A stretch of 63,170 nt of DNA from an uncultured Alphaproteobacteria bacterium. Lineage in GTDB: Bacteria; Pseudomonadota; Alphaproteobacteria; Puniceispirillales; Puniceispirillaceae. The translations under genes and the position numbers were made by a program. The stretch spans positions 1-63,170 of the forward strand of contig CALEYP010000081.1 in assembly GCA_937924895.1 (NCBI GenBank). Direction: 5' to 3'. The notes under the pieces are model-generated. The model did not search any database. It was not told the origin of the DNA and saw nothing but the letters and a program-made list of their open reading frames with translations. Each line of letters starts with the position of its first letter. The first letter of the stretch is position 1. Positions 51,629 to 59,986 of this stretch are shown here, piece by piece.

Positions 51629-52327
51629 ATGGTCGGCGTGAATCAAAAGGGTCCCAATGGTGAACTTCCCTTTTATGGCAGACGCAGAGGACGCCCTCTT
51701 CGCCCTCATCAAAAACAGCAATTTGAAACAGCCCTGCCAGCCTTATCTTTGCCACAAGATGTGGCCTCGCTGACAGGCTTATTTCCCCATGATCCAAAAG
51801 ATATCTATCTGGAAATTGGATTTGGCGGCGGCGAGCATTTAGCCGCTCTTGCTGAGGCGTCCCCACAAGATGGCTTTATTGGCGCAGAACCTTTTTTAAA
51901 TGGGGTGGCAAGTCTGGTGCGTCATATTGAAGAGCAACAGCTTGTTAATATTCGGATTTGGCCTGATGATGTGCGTCTGATCCTAGATCAATTGCCTGAT
52001 CATTGTCTGGCAGGGGCTTATATCATGTTCCCAGATCCGTGGCCGAAACGCCGGCATGCCGGGCGGCGTATCTTGCAACAATCAATGCGCGATCGTTTGG
52101 CGCGCCTCATTCGTCCCCAAGGGGTGTTGCGCATGGCCTCTGATCATGCCATTGCCAAAAGCTGGCTCCTCGCAGAGGCGATGGCAGATGACCGGTTCAC
52201 ATGGCAAGCATCATCCCCAGATGATTGGCGGCAAAGACCGGCGAATTGGCCGAGAACAAGATATATGGCAAAGGCAGAAAAAGAGGGGCGCGCGCCAAGC
52301 TGGTTCGAATTTATCAAAACAGCCTAA
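51629..52327 (+). CDS. trmB: tRNA (guanine-N7-)-methyltransferase
   Basis: A 232-residue SAM-dependent enzyme methylating G46 of tRNA. The Arg-rich N-terminus (YGRRRGRPLRPHQ), YLEIGFGGGEHL for SAM, MFPDPWPKRRHAGRR for tRNA, and the C-terminal TRYMAKAEKEGR are diagnostic. metK-trmB adjacency is usual in this class. Confidence 0.96.
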   Translation: MVGVNQKGPNGELPFYGRRRGRPLRPHQKQQFETALPALSLPQDVASLTGLFPHDPKDIYLEIGFGGGEHLAALAEASPQDGFIGAEPFLNGVASLVRHIEEQQLVNIRIWPDDVRLILDQLPDHCLAGAYIMFPDPWPKRRHAGRRILQQSMRDRLARLIRPQGVLRMASDHAIAKSWLLAEAMADDRFTWQASSPDDWRQRPANWPRTRYMAKAEKEGRAPSWFEFIKTA

Positions 52328-52343
52328 GCGGATGGGGAAAGAT

Positions 52344-52371
52344 TTGCCTTTTGGCCAAATTGCTGTATAAT
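52344..52371 (+). promoter_or_regulatory. Predicted promoter upstream of the rimP-nusA operon
   Basis: TTGCCT (52344-52349) and a perfect TATAAT (52366-52371) are separated by 16 bases. The start would be about 52378, immediately before the terminator at 52395-52426. The pair could make a short RNA or an attenuated leader. Confidence 0.5.
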
Positions 52372-52394
52372 GATGCCAAATCCGAATGTGAAGC

Positions 52395-52426
52395 GGTGGA
52401 CTTTTTTGAAAAGTCCGCCTTTTTTT
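52395..52426 (+). terminator. Intrinsic terminator upstream of rimP
   Basis: GGTGGACTTTT (52395-52405) pairs with AAAAGTCCGCC (52409-52419; one G-T pair), loop TTG, followed by seven T (52420-52426). It is 46 bases before the rimP ATG and 68 bases after trmB. It ends trmB transcription or, with the upstream promoter, attenuates rimP-nusA. Confidence 0.85.
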
Positions 52427-52471
52427 ATGCCTGACAACATTGAGGCAAATAGCAAGAGTAGATAGAAGCCA

Positions 52472-52996
52472 ATGGCAGCTGTGACAGATAGAATCGCAGA
52501 TATGATCCGCCCCGCATTAAGCGAAATGGGCTATGATTTGGTGCGTGTCCATTATTCTGGGACACCTGGTGTCGGCCGGCATCAGCTTCAGATTATGGCG
52601 GAGCCATTAACAGCGCGTGACATGACTGTTGAAGATTGTCAGAAAATTTCAAAATATGTCGCGGCTTTGTTGGATGTCGAAGATCCGATTAAAGATGCCT
52701 ATAATCTTGAAGTGAGTTCCCCTGGCCTTGACCGGCCTCTGACGAGAGATAATCACTTTGATAGGTTTAAAGGCGATCTTGTGAAAATCCATCTCAAGCA
52801 AGCCGTTGATGGTCGCAAGCGCCTGAAAGGCCGCTTAACTGGCAGAGATGAACAAGGCCGGATTATTATTGATACAAGCTTTGGCGCCTTGGCTTTTGCC
52901 TTTGATCAAATTGACAGCGCCAAAATTGACGCCACCGAATATTTTGAAGACCCTGATAAAAAGGCGCCGCCTATCACAGGGTTTCTTCCACAATAA
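52472..52996 (+). CDS. rimP: Ribosome maturation factor RimP
   Basis: A 174-residue protein needed for 30S subunit assembly. The N-terminal domain shows MGYDLVRVHYSG and ISKYVAALLDVEDPI, and the conserved YNLEVSSPGLDRPL is unmistakable; an Sm-like C-terminal domain follows (about 95-165). It is the first gene of the rimP-nusA-ylxR-infB operon. Confidence 0.96.
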   Translation: MAAVTDRIADMIRPALSEMGYDLVRVHYSGTPGVGRHQLQIMAEPLTARDMTVEDCQKISKYVAALLDVEDPIKDAYNLEVSSPGLDRPLTRDNHFDRFKGDLVKIHLKQAVDGRKRLKGRLTGRDEQGRIIIDTSFGALAFAFDQIDSAKIDATEYFEDPDKKAPPITGFLPQ

Positions 52997-53026
52997 GCAT
53001 GACAGTAACAAGAAAGAGATAATCTT

Positions 53027-54568
53027 ATGGATACATCATCAATCCCAGGCCTAGAGCTGATCCAAATCGCTGATGTTGTTGCGCGTGAAAAATCAATTGA
53101 TCGCGAAGAAGTGATTATGGCGATGGAAGAAGCCATCCAAAAGGCTGGTCGCTCTAAATATGGTCATGACCGTGATATTCGCGCCATGATTGACCGTAAA
53201 AATGGGGCTATTACTTTGGAACGCTGGACAGAAGTCGTAGCTGAGGTCGAAGATGATGCTACGCAGATGACAGCTGATGAAGGTCAGAAATATGATTTGA
53301 CCGTTGGTGAATTTCATCGTCAGCCTTTGCCGCCGATTGAATTTGGCCGTATTGCCGCGCAAACAGCAAAGCAAGTCATTAGCCAAAAAGTCCGTGAAGC
53401 GGAAAGAGAGCGCCAATATGAAGAATATAAGGATCGTGTTGGCGAGATTGTTGTTGGGACCATTAAGCGCGCTGAGAGCTATTCAATCACGGTTGATCTA
53501 GGCCGTGCAGAAGCCGTTATCCGCCGCGAAGAAATGATCCCAAGAGAGATTTTGCGTCAAGGTGACCGTGTCCGTGCTTACATTCTGGATGTGCGCCGCG
53601 AAGTGAGAGGCCATCAGATTTTCCTCTCTCGGTCCGCCAATGAATTTATGGCAAAATTATTCACGCAAGAAGTGCCTGAAATCTATGATGGTATCATTGA
53701 TATTAAAGCCGTTGCGAGAGAGCCAGGAAGCCGCGCGAAAATCTCTGTGCTGTCACGCGATAGCAGCATTGATGCTGTTGGCGCGTGGGTGGGCCTACGT
53801 GGTAGCCGTGTGCAAGCCGTTGTGGGTGAGCTTCAAGGTGAAAAAGTTGAGATCATTCCGTTTGAGGAAGATCCTGTCGCATTCGTGGTGAATGCTTTGG
53901 CACCGGCTGAGGTGGCAAAGGTTGTGATGGATGAAGTAGCTGGCCGTATGGAAGTGGTTGTGCCAGATGATCAGCTATCTTTGGCGATTGGCCGTCGTGG
54001 TCAAAATGTACGCCTCGCCTCGCAATTAACTGGTTGGTATATTGATATTCTAACAGAAGCGGAAGAATCAGAAAGACGTCAGGAAGAATTCAAGAACCGG
54101 TCACAAACCTTCATGGAAGCCCTGAATATTGACGATGTGATTGCGCATCTTCTTGTCGCTGAAGGCTTTGCTCATGTTGATGACATTGCTGAGACACCGG
54201 TTGATGAGCTAGCGCAAATTCAAGGGTTTGATGAAAATGTGGCCGCTGAATTGATTAATCGTGCTGTTGAGTTTGTGGAAGCCGAAGCCAAGCGTATCCA
54301 AGAAGAATTGTCAAAATTGGATGTGGCTGATGATTTGCTTGCCTTTGAATATCTCAATGCTGCTATGATCTTGAAATTGGCACAGAACCAAATCCTCACA
54401 CTTGATGATCTAGCAGAGCTTGATTCGGAAGAATTGGTTGGCTTCTTGAAAGAAGAAGGCATTGATGATGAAACAGTGGCAGGTGATATCATCATGGCCG
54501 CCAGAGCGCATTGGTTCGAAGATGAGGCAACTGAAGATGCCCCATCTGAAGACGTGCCTGCTGAATAA
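53027..54568 (+). CDS. nusA: Transcription elongation/termination factor NusA
   Basis: A 513-residue RNA polymerase-associated factor. Order of domains: N-terminal RNAP-binding (1-125), S1 (about 135-200), two KH domains (about 205-345; GLRGSRVQAVVGEL, AIGRRGQNVRLASQL), and two acidic Helix-hairpin-Helix repeats (365-495). The length is typical. The tail (500-513) is acidic. It is 30 bases after rimP. Confidence 0.97.
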   Translation: MDTSSIPGLELIQIADVVAREKSIDREEVIMAMEEAIQKAGRSKYGHDRDIRAMIDRKNGAITLERWTEVVAEVEDDATQMTADEGQKYDLTVGEFHRQPLPPIEFGRIAAQTAKQVISQKVREAERERQYEEYKDRVGEIVVGTIKRAESYSITVDLGRAEAVIRREEMIPREILRQGDRVRAYILDVRREVRGHQIFLSRSANEFMAKLFTQEVPEIYDGIIDIKAVAREPGSRAKISVLSRDSSIDAVGAWVGLRGSRVQAVVGELQGEKVEIIPFEEDPVAFVVNALAPAEVAKVVMDEVAGRMEVVVPDDQLSLAIGRRGQNVRLASQLTGWYIDILTEAEESERRQEEFKNRSQTFMEALNIDDVIAHLLVAEGFAHVDDIAETPVDELAQIQGFDENVAAELINRAVEFVEAEAKRIQEELSKLDVADDLLAFEYLNAAMILKLAQNQILTLDDLAELDSEELVGFLKEEGIDDETVAGDIIMAARAHWFEDEATEDAPSEDVPAE

Positions 54569-54638
54569 GTAACGCAAAGACAGAGACAGGAATTAGCCTA
54601 TGTATTCAAAGCGGCAAGTCAGATGAGAGGCGGCAGAG

Positions 54639-55262
54639 ATGAAAGAGCGTCGCTGTATCGTCCTAGGAGAGACAACATCAGCTGAAGAGCTGATCCGCTT
54701 TGTATGCGACCCTGCTGGGGTGGCTGTTCCTGATCTAGCTGAAAAATTGCCAGGCAGAGGCTGTTGGGTTACGGCCTCTGAGGCTGCTATTACAAAAGCA
54801 TGTGAAAAAAACCTCTTTAAACGTCATATTGACGCGACCGCGCCACAGGCAGCTGATGTTATCACGCAGCTGCAACAGCTTTTGGCAGGACGTGTCAGTC
54901 AGACATTGGCATTGGCACGTCGGGCAGGGCTTGCTGTTGGCGGTGGTGGTAAATTAGCAACGCTTCCCTTTGTAGAAGGGATGTTAATTGCCGGAGACGC
55001 CTCACGCCGCGAGTCAAAAGCGCATCAAAACAGATTACAGCCAGAATGGGTGTTTGAAGGGTTTGATAGTCCATTTTTAGGTCATCCTTTTGGCAGAGAC
55101 TCTCTCGCTTACATCGGGATTCTACCTGATGAGAGACGGGCTGACGGTGGCTTAACAGGACGTCTCTTCTATGAATTGGCCAGATTTCAGGCTTTTATGG
55201 GCGGGATCACTTGTCATGAAGGGGCTGGCGGGTGTATTACACCTAACCAGATGCATGAATAG
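54639..55262 (+). CDS. YlxR domain protein fused to an L7Ae-like domain
   Basis: A 207-residue protein. Residues 1-75 are a YlxR (DUF448) RNA-binding domain with RRCIVLGE and LPGRGCWVTA; about 85-125 look like the ribosomal L7Ae/YlxQ-type domain that is fused in alphaproteobacteria. The last 70 residues have no clear family. A role in RNA binding at ribosome assembly is inferred from position between nusA and infB. Confidence 0.85.
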   Translation: MKERRCIVLGETTSAEELIRFVCDPAGVAVPDLAEKLPGRGCWVTASEAAITKACEKNLFKRHIDATAPQAADVITQLQQLLAGRVSQTLALARRAGLAVGGGGKLATLPFVEGMLIAGDASRRESKAHQNRLQPEWVFEGFDSPFLGHPFGRDSLAYIGILPDERRADGGLTGRLFYELARFQAFMGGITCHEGAGGCITPNQMHE

Positions 55263-55331
55263 AAAAGATAGGTCAGATGTCCTGTTGCCGATGATGGGAC
55301 ATAATTTAACCAAACCGGGAAAGGGCCGGGT

Positions 55332-57926
55332 ATGAGCGACGATAAGAAGAAAACAAAAACCCTGAGCTTGTCAGGAAGCGGCACATTATCACTGGGCGGT
55401 AATGTGGATGCCAATGCATTGCGTCAAGGGGGGGCTGGTAGCCGGGCTAAAACGGTTCAGGTCGAAGTTCGTCGCAAAAGAGTGCCTGTGCCACCATCTC
55501 GTCAAGCAGCAAAGGCTGCGCCAGCGCCAACACCAGCTGTTGAGCCAAAAGAAGAGGTGGCGCAACCTATCGCACCTGAGGCAGATGATAAGTTAACGGC
55601 TGCTGAACGCGCCAAGCGTATGCAGGTGTTACAGCAAGGTCTGACAAAGCCAGAAGAGGCTGAGGCTGAAGACGCTGTGCCATCTGAGGCTGTGGCAGAA
55701 GAAGCGGCGCCTGTAGTTGAAGAAGCCCCACTTGATCCAAGAGAAGCACGTCGCCGTGCGGAATTGGCAGAGCTGGAAGAAATTGAGAAAATTGCGCAAA
55801 CGCGTAAGGCTGAAGAGAAAGCCAAACGAACAGCTGAGAATGCGGCTCGTCGTCAGGCTGTTGAAGATCAAAAGCAGCGCCAACAAAAATCAGCACCAGC
55901 ATCAGATCGGTTTGCCCAACCTAATGCGCCTGTTGAAGAGGCGGCATCGCGGCCGCAAGGTGGACGCCGCCGCGCAGAAGAAGCAGAAGTCAATCGCCGC
56001 CAGCCAAGTGCGCGCCGTGAGGGGCCAGCCCGCCGTCAATCTGGTAAGATGACAATTTCACAGGCTTTGTCTGATGGTGAGGGTGGACGTCAGCGTTCAT
56101 TAGCGTCTGTTCGCCGCCAGCGCGAAAAAGCACGGATGCGTGAAGAAGCGCAACCAGCAGTGAAGCAAACACGTGATGTCACCATCCCAGATACTATTAC
56201 GGTGCAGGAACTTGCGAACCGTATGGCAGAGAAAGCGGCTGATGTCGTAAAGGAATTGATGAAGCTGGGCATTATGGCCACAGTGACACAAAGCATTGAT
56301 GCTGAGACAGCTGAACTTGTGACAATGGAATTTGGTCATAAGGTTGTACGCGTGTCTGATTCAGACATTGAAGATGGTCTTGGCGGTGATGTTGATAGCG
56401 AAGATAGCTTGAAGGGTCGCCCGCCTGTTGTGACAGTGATGGGCCATGTTGACCACGGGAAAACAAGCTTGCTTGATGCCATTCGCAAAACAGATGTGGC
56501 GGCTGGCGAATCAGGTGGTATTACCCAGCATATTGGTGCCTACCAGATTCAAACAGCAGCGAAGAATACCATCACCTTCATTGATACACCGGGTCACGCG
56601 GCCTTTACAGAGATGCGTTTGCGTGGGGCGAATACCACTGACATCGTGATTCTTGTAGTGGCAGCAGATGATTCTGTGAAAGAACAGACCATTGAGGCGA
56701 TTAATCACGCTAAGGCCGCAGGCTGTCCGATCATCGTGGCGGTCAATAAATGCGATAAGCCAGGCGCTGACCCATCACGTGTCCGCTCTGATTTGTTGCA
56801 ACATGAAATTATTACCGAAGATTTCGGTGGTGAAATCTTGGCTGTGAATGTCTCAGCTCATACAGGTGAAGGGTTGGATAAGCTTGAAGAAGCCATCATG
56901 CTCCAAGCTGAATTGCTTGAATTGAAAGCTAACCCAGACCGTGCGGCAGAAGGCACTGTGATCGAAGCAAAGGTAGAGCGTGGCCGTGGTTCGGTTGCGA
57001 CTGTTCTTGTTCAGCGCGGGACCCTGGCCGTTGGCGATATTTTTGTGGTTGGCGCTGAATCAGGTCGTGTCAGAGCGATGTTGAATGAGCGCGGTGAACA
57101 GCAAAAGCTTGCCACACCGAGCCAGCCTGTTGAGATTTTGGGTCTAAATGGTACACCGATGGCTGGTGATAATTTCACAGTTGTTGAAAGTGAAGCACGC
57201 GCCCGTGAAATCGCTGAATATCGCCGCCGTGTGATTCGTGAAAAAGAAGCGGTTGTCTCAGCCAGAGGTTCGGTGGAGCAAATGCTATCAGCGATTGCAG
57301 CTGGTGAGGCCGCTGAATTGCCAGTGGTGATTAAGACAGATGTGCATGGCTCACTAGAGGCGATTAAGGTCGCACTAGAGAATTTGGGCACAGATCAGGT
57401 GAAAGTCCGGTTCCTAACAGGTGGCGTTGGCGCCTTGTCAGAATCAGATATCTCCTTGGCAGCGGCATCAAATGCATTGGTGATGGGCTTTAATGTGCGT
57501 GCGATTCCACAGGCACGTGATTTGGCCAAGCGTGATGGCGTTGAAATTCGCTATCACTCAATCATTTATGAACTCATTGATGATGTGAAAGCCGCGATGG
57601 GTGGTCTCCTCAGCCCAGACACACAAGAAGAATTTATCGGCTATGCAGAAATCCGTCAGGTCTTTGCAGTCTCTAAGGTTGGTAAGATTGCGGGTTGTTA
57701 TGTCACAGAAGGCATCATTAAGCGCGGCTGCAAGGTCCGTTTGCTCCGTGACAATGTTGTCATCCATGAAGGTAGCCTGAAGACTTTGAAACGCTTCAAA
57801 GATGAAGTGAAAGAAGTCAAAGATGGCTTTGAGTGTGGTATGGCATTCGAAAATTATTCAGATATCCAAGAAGGTGATGTCATTGAATGTTTCGAATTGA
57901 AAGAGATTGCACGTACATTGGATTAA
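55332..57926 (+). CDS. infB: Translation initiation factor IF-2
   Basis: The 864-residue GTPase places fMet-tRNA on the 30S subunit. The N-terminal 290 residues are Ala/Glu/Arg rich and variable, beginning with TLSLSGSGTLSLGG. The G domain starts near residue 370 with GHVDHGKTSLLDAI, DTPGHAAF and NKCDKP; domains II, III and the fMet-tRNA-binding IV follow. It lies 69 bases after the YlxR gene. Confidence 0.97.
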   Translation: MSDDKKKTKTLSLSGSGTLSLGGNVDANALRQGGAGSRAKTVQVEVRRKRVPVPPSRQAAKAAPAPTPAVEPKEEVAQPIAPEADDKLTAAERAKRMQVLQQGLTKPEEAEAEDAVPSEAVAEEAAPVVEEAPLDPREARRRAELAELEEIEKIAQTRKAEEKAKRTAENAARRQAVEDQKQRQQKSAPASDRFAQPNAPVEEAASRPQGGRRRAEEAEVNRRQPSARREGPARRQSGKMTISQALSDGEGGRQRSLASVRRQREKARMREEAQPAVKQTRDVTIPDTITVQELANRMAEKAADVVKELMKLGIMATVTQSIDAETAELVTMEFGHKVVRVSDSDIEDGLGGDVDSEDSLKGRPPVVTVMGHVDHGKTSLLDAIRKTDVAAGESGGITQHIGAYQIQTAAKNTITFIDTPGHAAFTEMRLRGANTTDIVILVVAADDSVKEQTIEAINHAKAAGCPIIVAVNKCDKPGADPSRVRSDLLQHEIITEDFGGEILAVNVSAHTGEGLDKLEEAIMLQAELLELKANPDRAAEGTVIEAKVERGRGSVATVLVQRGTLAVGDIFVVGAESGRVRAMLNERGEQQKLATPSQPVEILGLNGTPMAGDNFTVVESEARAREIAEYRRRVIREKEAVVSARGSVEQMLSAIAAGEAAELPVVIKTDVHGSLEAIKVALENLGTDQVKVRFLTGGVGALSESDISLAAASNALVMGFNVRAIPQARDLAKRDGVEIRYHSIIYELIDDVKAAMGGLLSPDTQEEFIGYAEIRQVFAVSKVGKIAGCYVTEGIIKRGCKVRLLRDNVVIHEGSLKTLKRFKDEVKEVKDGFECGMAFENYSDIQEGDVIECFELKEIARTLD

Positions 57927-57927
57927 G

Positions 57928-57946
57928 CCTCACCGTACCGGTGAGG
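57928..57946 (+). other. Hairpin after infB
   Basis: CCTCACCG (57928-57935) pairs perfectly with CGGTGAGG (57939-57946), loop TAC, directly after the infB stop. There is no T run, so it is more likely a processing or stability element than a terminator. Confidence 0.4.
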
Positions 57947-57978
57947 TGCCCAGGCACGTGGTCACATAAGGTCTGTTA

Positions 57979-58407
57979 ATGAGCCGTAAGTCAAAAGCTG
58001 TTTCTTCAAAGGCGCCAAGCCAAAGACAATTGCGTGTGGGTGAAGAAATCCGCCATCAATTATCTTTGGCACTGATGCGTGGCGATATCTATGTGCCAGA
58101 ACTGGACGGGGTATCTATCACTGTCTCAGAAGTATCTGTCAGCCCTGATATGTCAAATGCGCGTGCCTATGTGACGCCTCTTGGCGGTGTTGATAGCGAC
58201 TTTATCGTCTCTGTACTGAATGTGATTGCGCCTGATTTACAAACATGGGTTGCTAGCAAAGTTCATTTGCGTCGTATGCCTCGTCTAAAATTTATGGCAG
58301 ATACCTCATTTGATAATGCCCAGAAAATGTCTGAGCTCATCAATCAATTGCCACCAGCCGCCTCAGCTGATGACGCCGAAGATGAGGGTCGCGCCGAGGA
58401 GGCCTAG
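57979..58407 (+). CDS. rbfA: 30S ribosome-binding factor A
   Basis: A 142-residue KH-fold cold-shock assembly factor for the 30S subunit. RVGEEIRHQLSLAL, VSVSPDMSNARAYV and HLRRMPRLKFMAD with Asp-Phe-Asp pattern are typical. The C-terminal 20 residues are acidic. It lies in the normal slot between infB and truB. Confidence 0.95.
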   Translation: MSRKSKAVSSKAPSQRQLRVGEEIRHQLSLALMRGDIYVPELDGVSITVSEVSVSPDMSNARAYVTPLGGVDSDFIVSVLNVIAPDLQTWVASKVHLRRMPRLKFMADTSFDNAQKMSELINQLPPAASADDAEDEGRAEEA

Positions 58408-58439
58408 CCCGCCTTTTTGCGTTGTTATGGTGCATCACT

Positions 58440-59342
58440 ATGGCGAGACGAAACAAACCCTCAGACATACATGGCTGGTTAGCCATTGATAAGCCGCTTG
58501 GTATGAGCTCTGCGGCAGTCGTCGCAGTTGTGCGGCGTTTTTTTGGGGGGATAAAGGTTGGCCATGGCGGTACACTTGACCCGCTTGCTAGTGGTATATT
58601 GCCAATTGCGCTTGGTGAGGCAACGAAAACCGTATCCTATGTGATGGATGCGCAGAAAACCTACGAATTTACAGCAAAATGGGGTGAGCAAACTAGCACA
58701 GATGATGCGGAAGGTGATGTGATTGCCACCTCTGATAGTCGTCCAGATGCTGACGCCATCACAGCTATCTTGCCGCAATTTACGGGCCAGATATCGCAAA
58801 TACCTCCTGCCTATTCAGCCATTAAGATAGAGGGAAAGCGTGCCTATGATTTGGCGCGCCAAGGTGCGGATGAGATTGTGCTCGCGTCACGTGATATTAT
58901 GATACATCGCCTCACGGTGATAGATCATACAAAAGAGGATGCCAGCTTTGTCACATGCTGTGGCAAGGGGACTTATATCCGATCCCTTGCACGTGATATG
59001 GCAACGGCCCTTGGCACTGTGGCGCATGTCTCGCATCTCAGGCGGACGGCCGTGGGCCAATTTAACGAGGAAAATGCAATTTCTCTGGATTTTTTGCGAG
59101 AATTAGGACATAGTGCCGCCGCATCACCTTATGTGATACCTGTTGTGACAGCGCTGGACGACATCCCGGCTCTGCCCATAACAACCGCAGAGGCGCAAAA
59201 GCTACGATTTGGTCAGCGATTGCCGCCCCGCCAAGAGCTATCTCAGACGCATCTATATAAGGCGTTATGTGATGGCCACTTAGTTGCCTTGGTTGAGGCA
59301 GCTGAAGAGGGGGTGAAATCTGTGCGGGTCTTTAACTGCTAA
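58440..59342 (+). CDS. truB: tRNA pseudouridine-55 synthase
   Basis: A 300-residue pseudouridine synthase acting on U55 of tRNA. GGTLDPLASGILPIALGEAT holds the catalytic Asp46, and YSAIKIEGKRAYDLAR and GTYIRSLARDMA are conserved. I use ATG 58440; the earlier in-frame TTG at 58422 adds 6 residues. It precedes rpsO by 14 bases. Confidence 0.96.
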   Translation: MARRNKPSDIHGWLAIDKPLGMSSAAVVAVVRRFFGGIKVGHGGTLDPLASGILPIALGEATKTVSYVMDAQKTYEFTAKWGEQTSTDDAEGDVIATSDSRPDADAITAILPQFTGQISQIPPAYSAIKIEGKRAYDLARQGADEIVLASRDIMIHRLTVIDHTKEDASFVTCCGKGTYIRSLARDMATALGTVAHVSHLRRTAVGQFNEENAISLDFLRELGHSAAASPYVIPVVTALDDIPALPITTAEAQKLRFGQRLPPRQELSQTHLYKALCDGHLVALVEAAEEGVKSVRVFNC

Positions 59343-59356
59343 TAAAGGAGAAGACG

Positions 59357-59626
59357 ATGTCGATAACAAAAGAGAAAAAAGCTGAGTTAATTGCCGAATT
59401 CGGTGCTAATGCTCAAGATTCAGGTTCTGCTTCAGTTCAGGTTGCTATCCTCACAGAGCGTATCCGCAATCTGACAGAACATATGAAGACACATAAGAAA
59501 GATTTTGGTTCACGCCGCGGTCTTTTGACAATGGTTGGTCAGCGCCGTCACTTGCTTGATTACATCAAGCGTGGTGATGAAGGCAAATATAAGGCCTTGA
59601 TTGAAAAGCTAGGTTTGCGTCGCTAA
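59357..59626 (+). CDS. rpsO: 30S ribosomal protein S15
   Basis: The 89-residue S15 protein binds 16S rRNA in the central domain. DSGSASVQVAILTERI and KKDFGSRRGLLTMVGQRR are the signature helices. The ribosome site AAAGGAGA is strong. A clear terminator follows. Confidence 0.98.
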   Translation: MSITKEKKAELIAEFGANAQDSGSASVQVAILTERIRNLTEHMKTHKKDFGSRRGLLTMVGQRRHLLDYIKRGDEGKYKALIEKLGLRR

Positions 59627-59649
59627 TCACTGCTTTGTCATACCAGATG

Positions 59650-59684
59650 AAAAGCCTACTAGCTTCTTGCTAGTAGGCTTTTTT
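59650..59684 (+). terminator. Intrinsic terminator after rpsO
   Basis: AAAAGCCTACTAGC (59650-59663) pairs perfectly with GCTAGTAGGCTTTT (59669-59682), loop TTCTT, with six T at 59679-59684. It lies 24 bases after the rpsO stop. Confidence 0.9.
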
Positions 59685-59986
59685 GATCGTGCTTGCACCG
59701 CGCCCTTAATTGGTGATACAAGATAGCAAGCGTAAAGATTAACAAAAAAGAGGTGGCGACTGCCTATCGGGGGTGGTTGGAGTAACGGGGCTAGCGCAAG
59801 ATGCTAGCAAAAGACCTAAGGCATCAGGCCTGATGGCATACTCTCCAAAAAACATGACAGAGTTAGCGATAACGCATCAGCGATGCGTGTTGCCCGCCCA
59901 TTTGGCTTTACGCAGGGGCGGTACTGGCATGATAACAACCCTGATAATGATAGTCATTGAAGAGCCTCCTTTAAAAGGAAGTAAGA
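59685..59986 (+). promoter_or_regulatory. Long structured 5' leader of pnp
   Basis: These 302 bases hold no convincing gene. A weak promoter TTGCAC-N18-TACAAG (59693-59722) could start transcription near 59729. Stems visible by eye: an outer helix TTGGAGTA (59777-59784) with TACT and CCAA (59839-59848, 2-base bulge), enclosing GCTAGC-N7-GCTAGC (59790-59808) and CATCA-N4-TGATG (59822-59835). Then ACGCATC-N3-GATGCGT (59872-59888) and CCGCCC-N16-GGGCGG (59894-59921). In E. coli pnp mRNA is autoregulated through a leader hairpin cut by RNase III; a similar use is inferred. Confidence 0.45.

Noticed and set aside
52328..52471. tRNA gene before rimP, as in the E. coli metY-rimP operon
   Set aside because: No cloverleaf or T-loop sequence is present; the region holds a promoter and terminator.
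55502..55825. Minus-strand ORF inside infB
   Set aside because: Caused by the low-complexity Ala/Glu/Arg region of IF-2 read in reverse.
59822..59835. CATCAGGCCTGATG palindrome as a protein operator
   Set aside because: It lies inside the pnp leader among other stems, so an RNA hairpin is the simpler reading.
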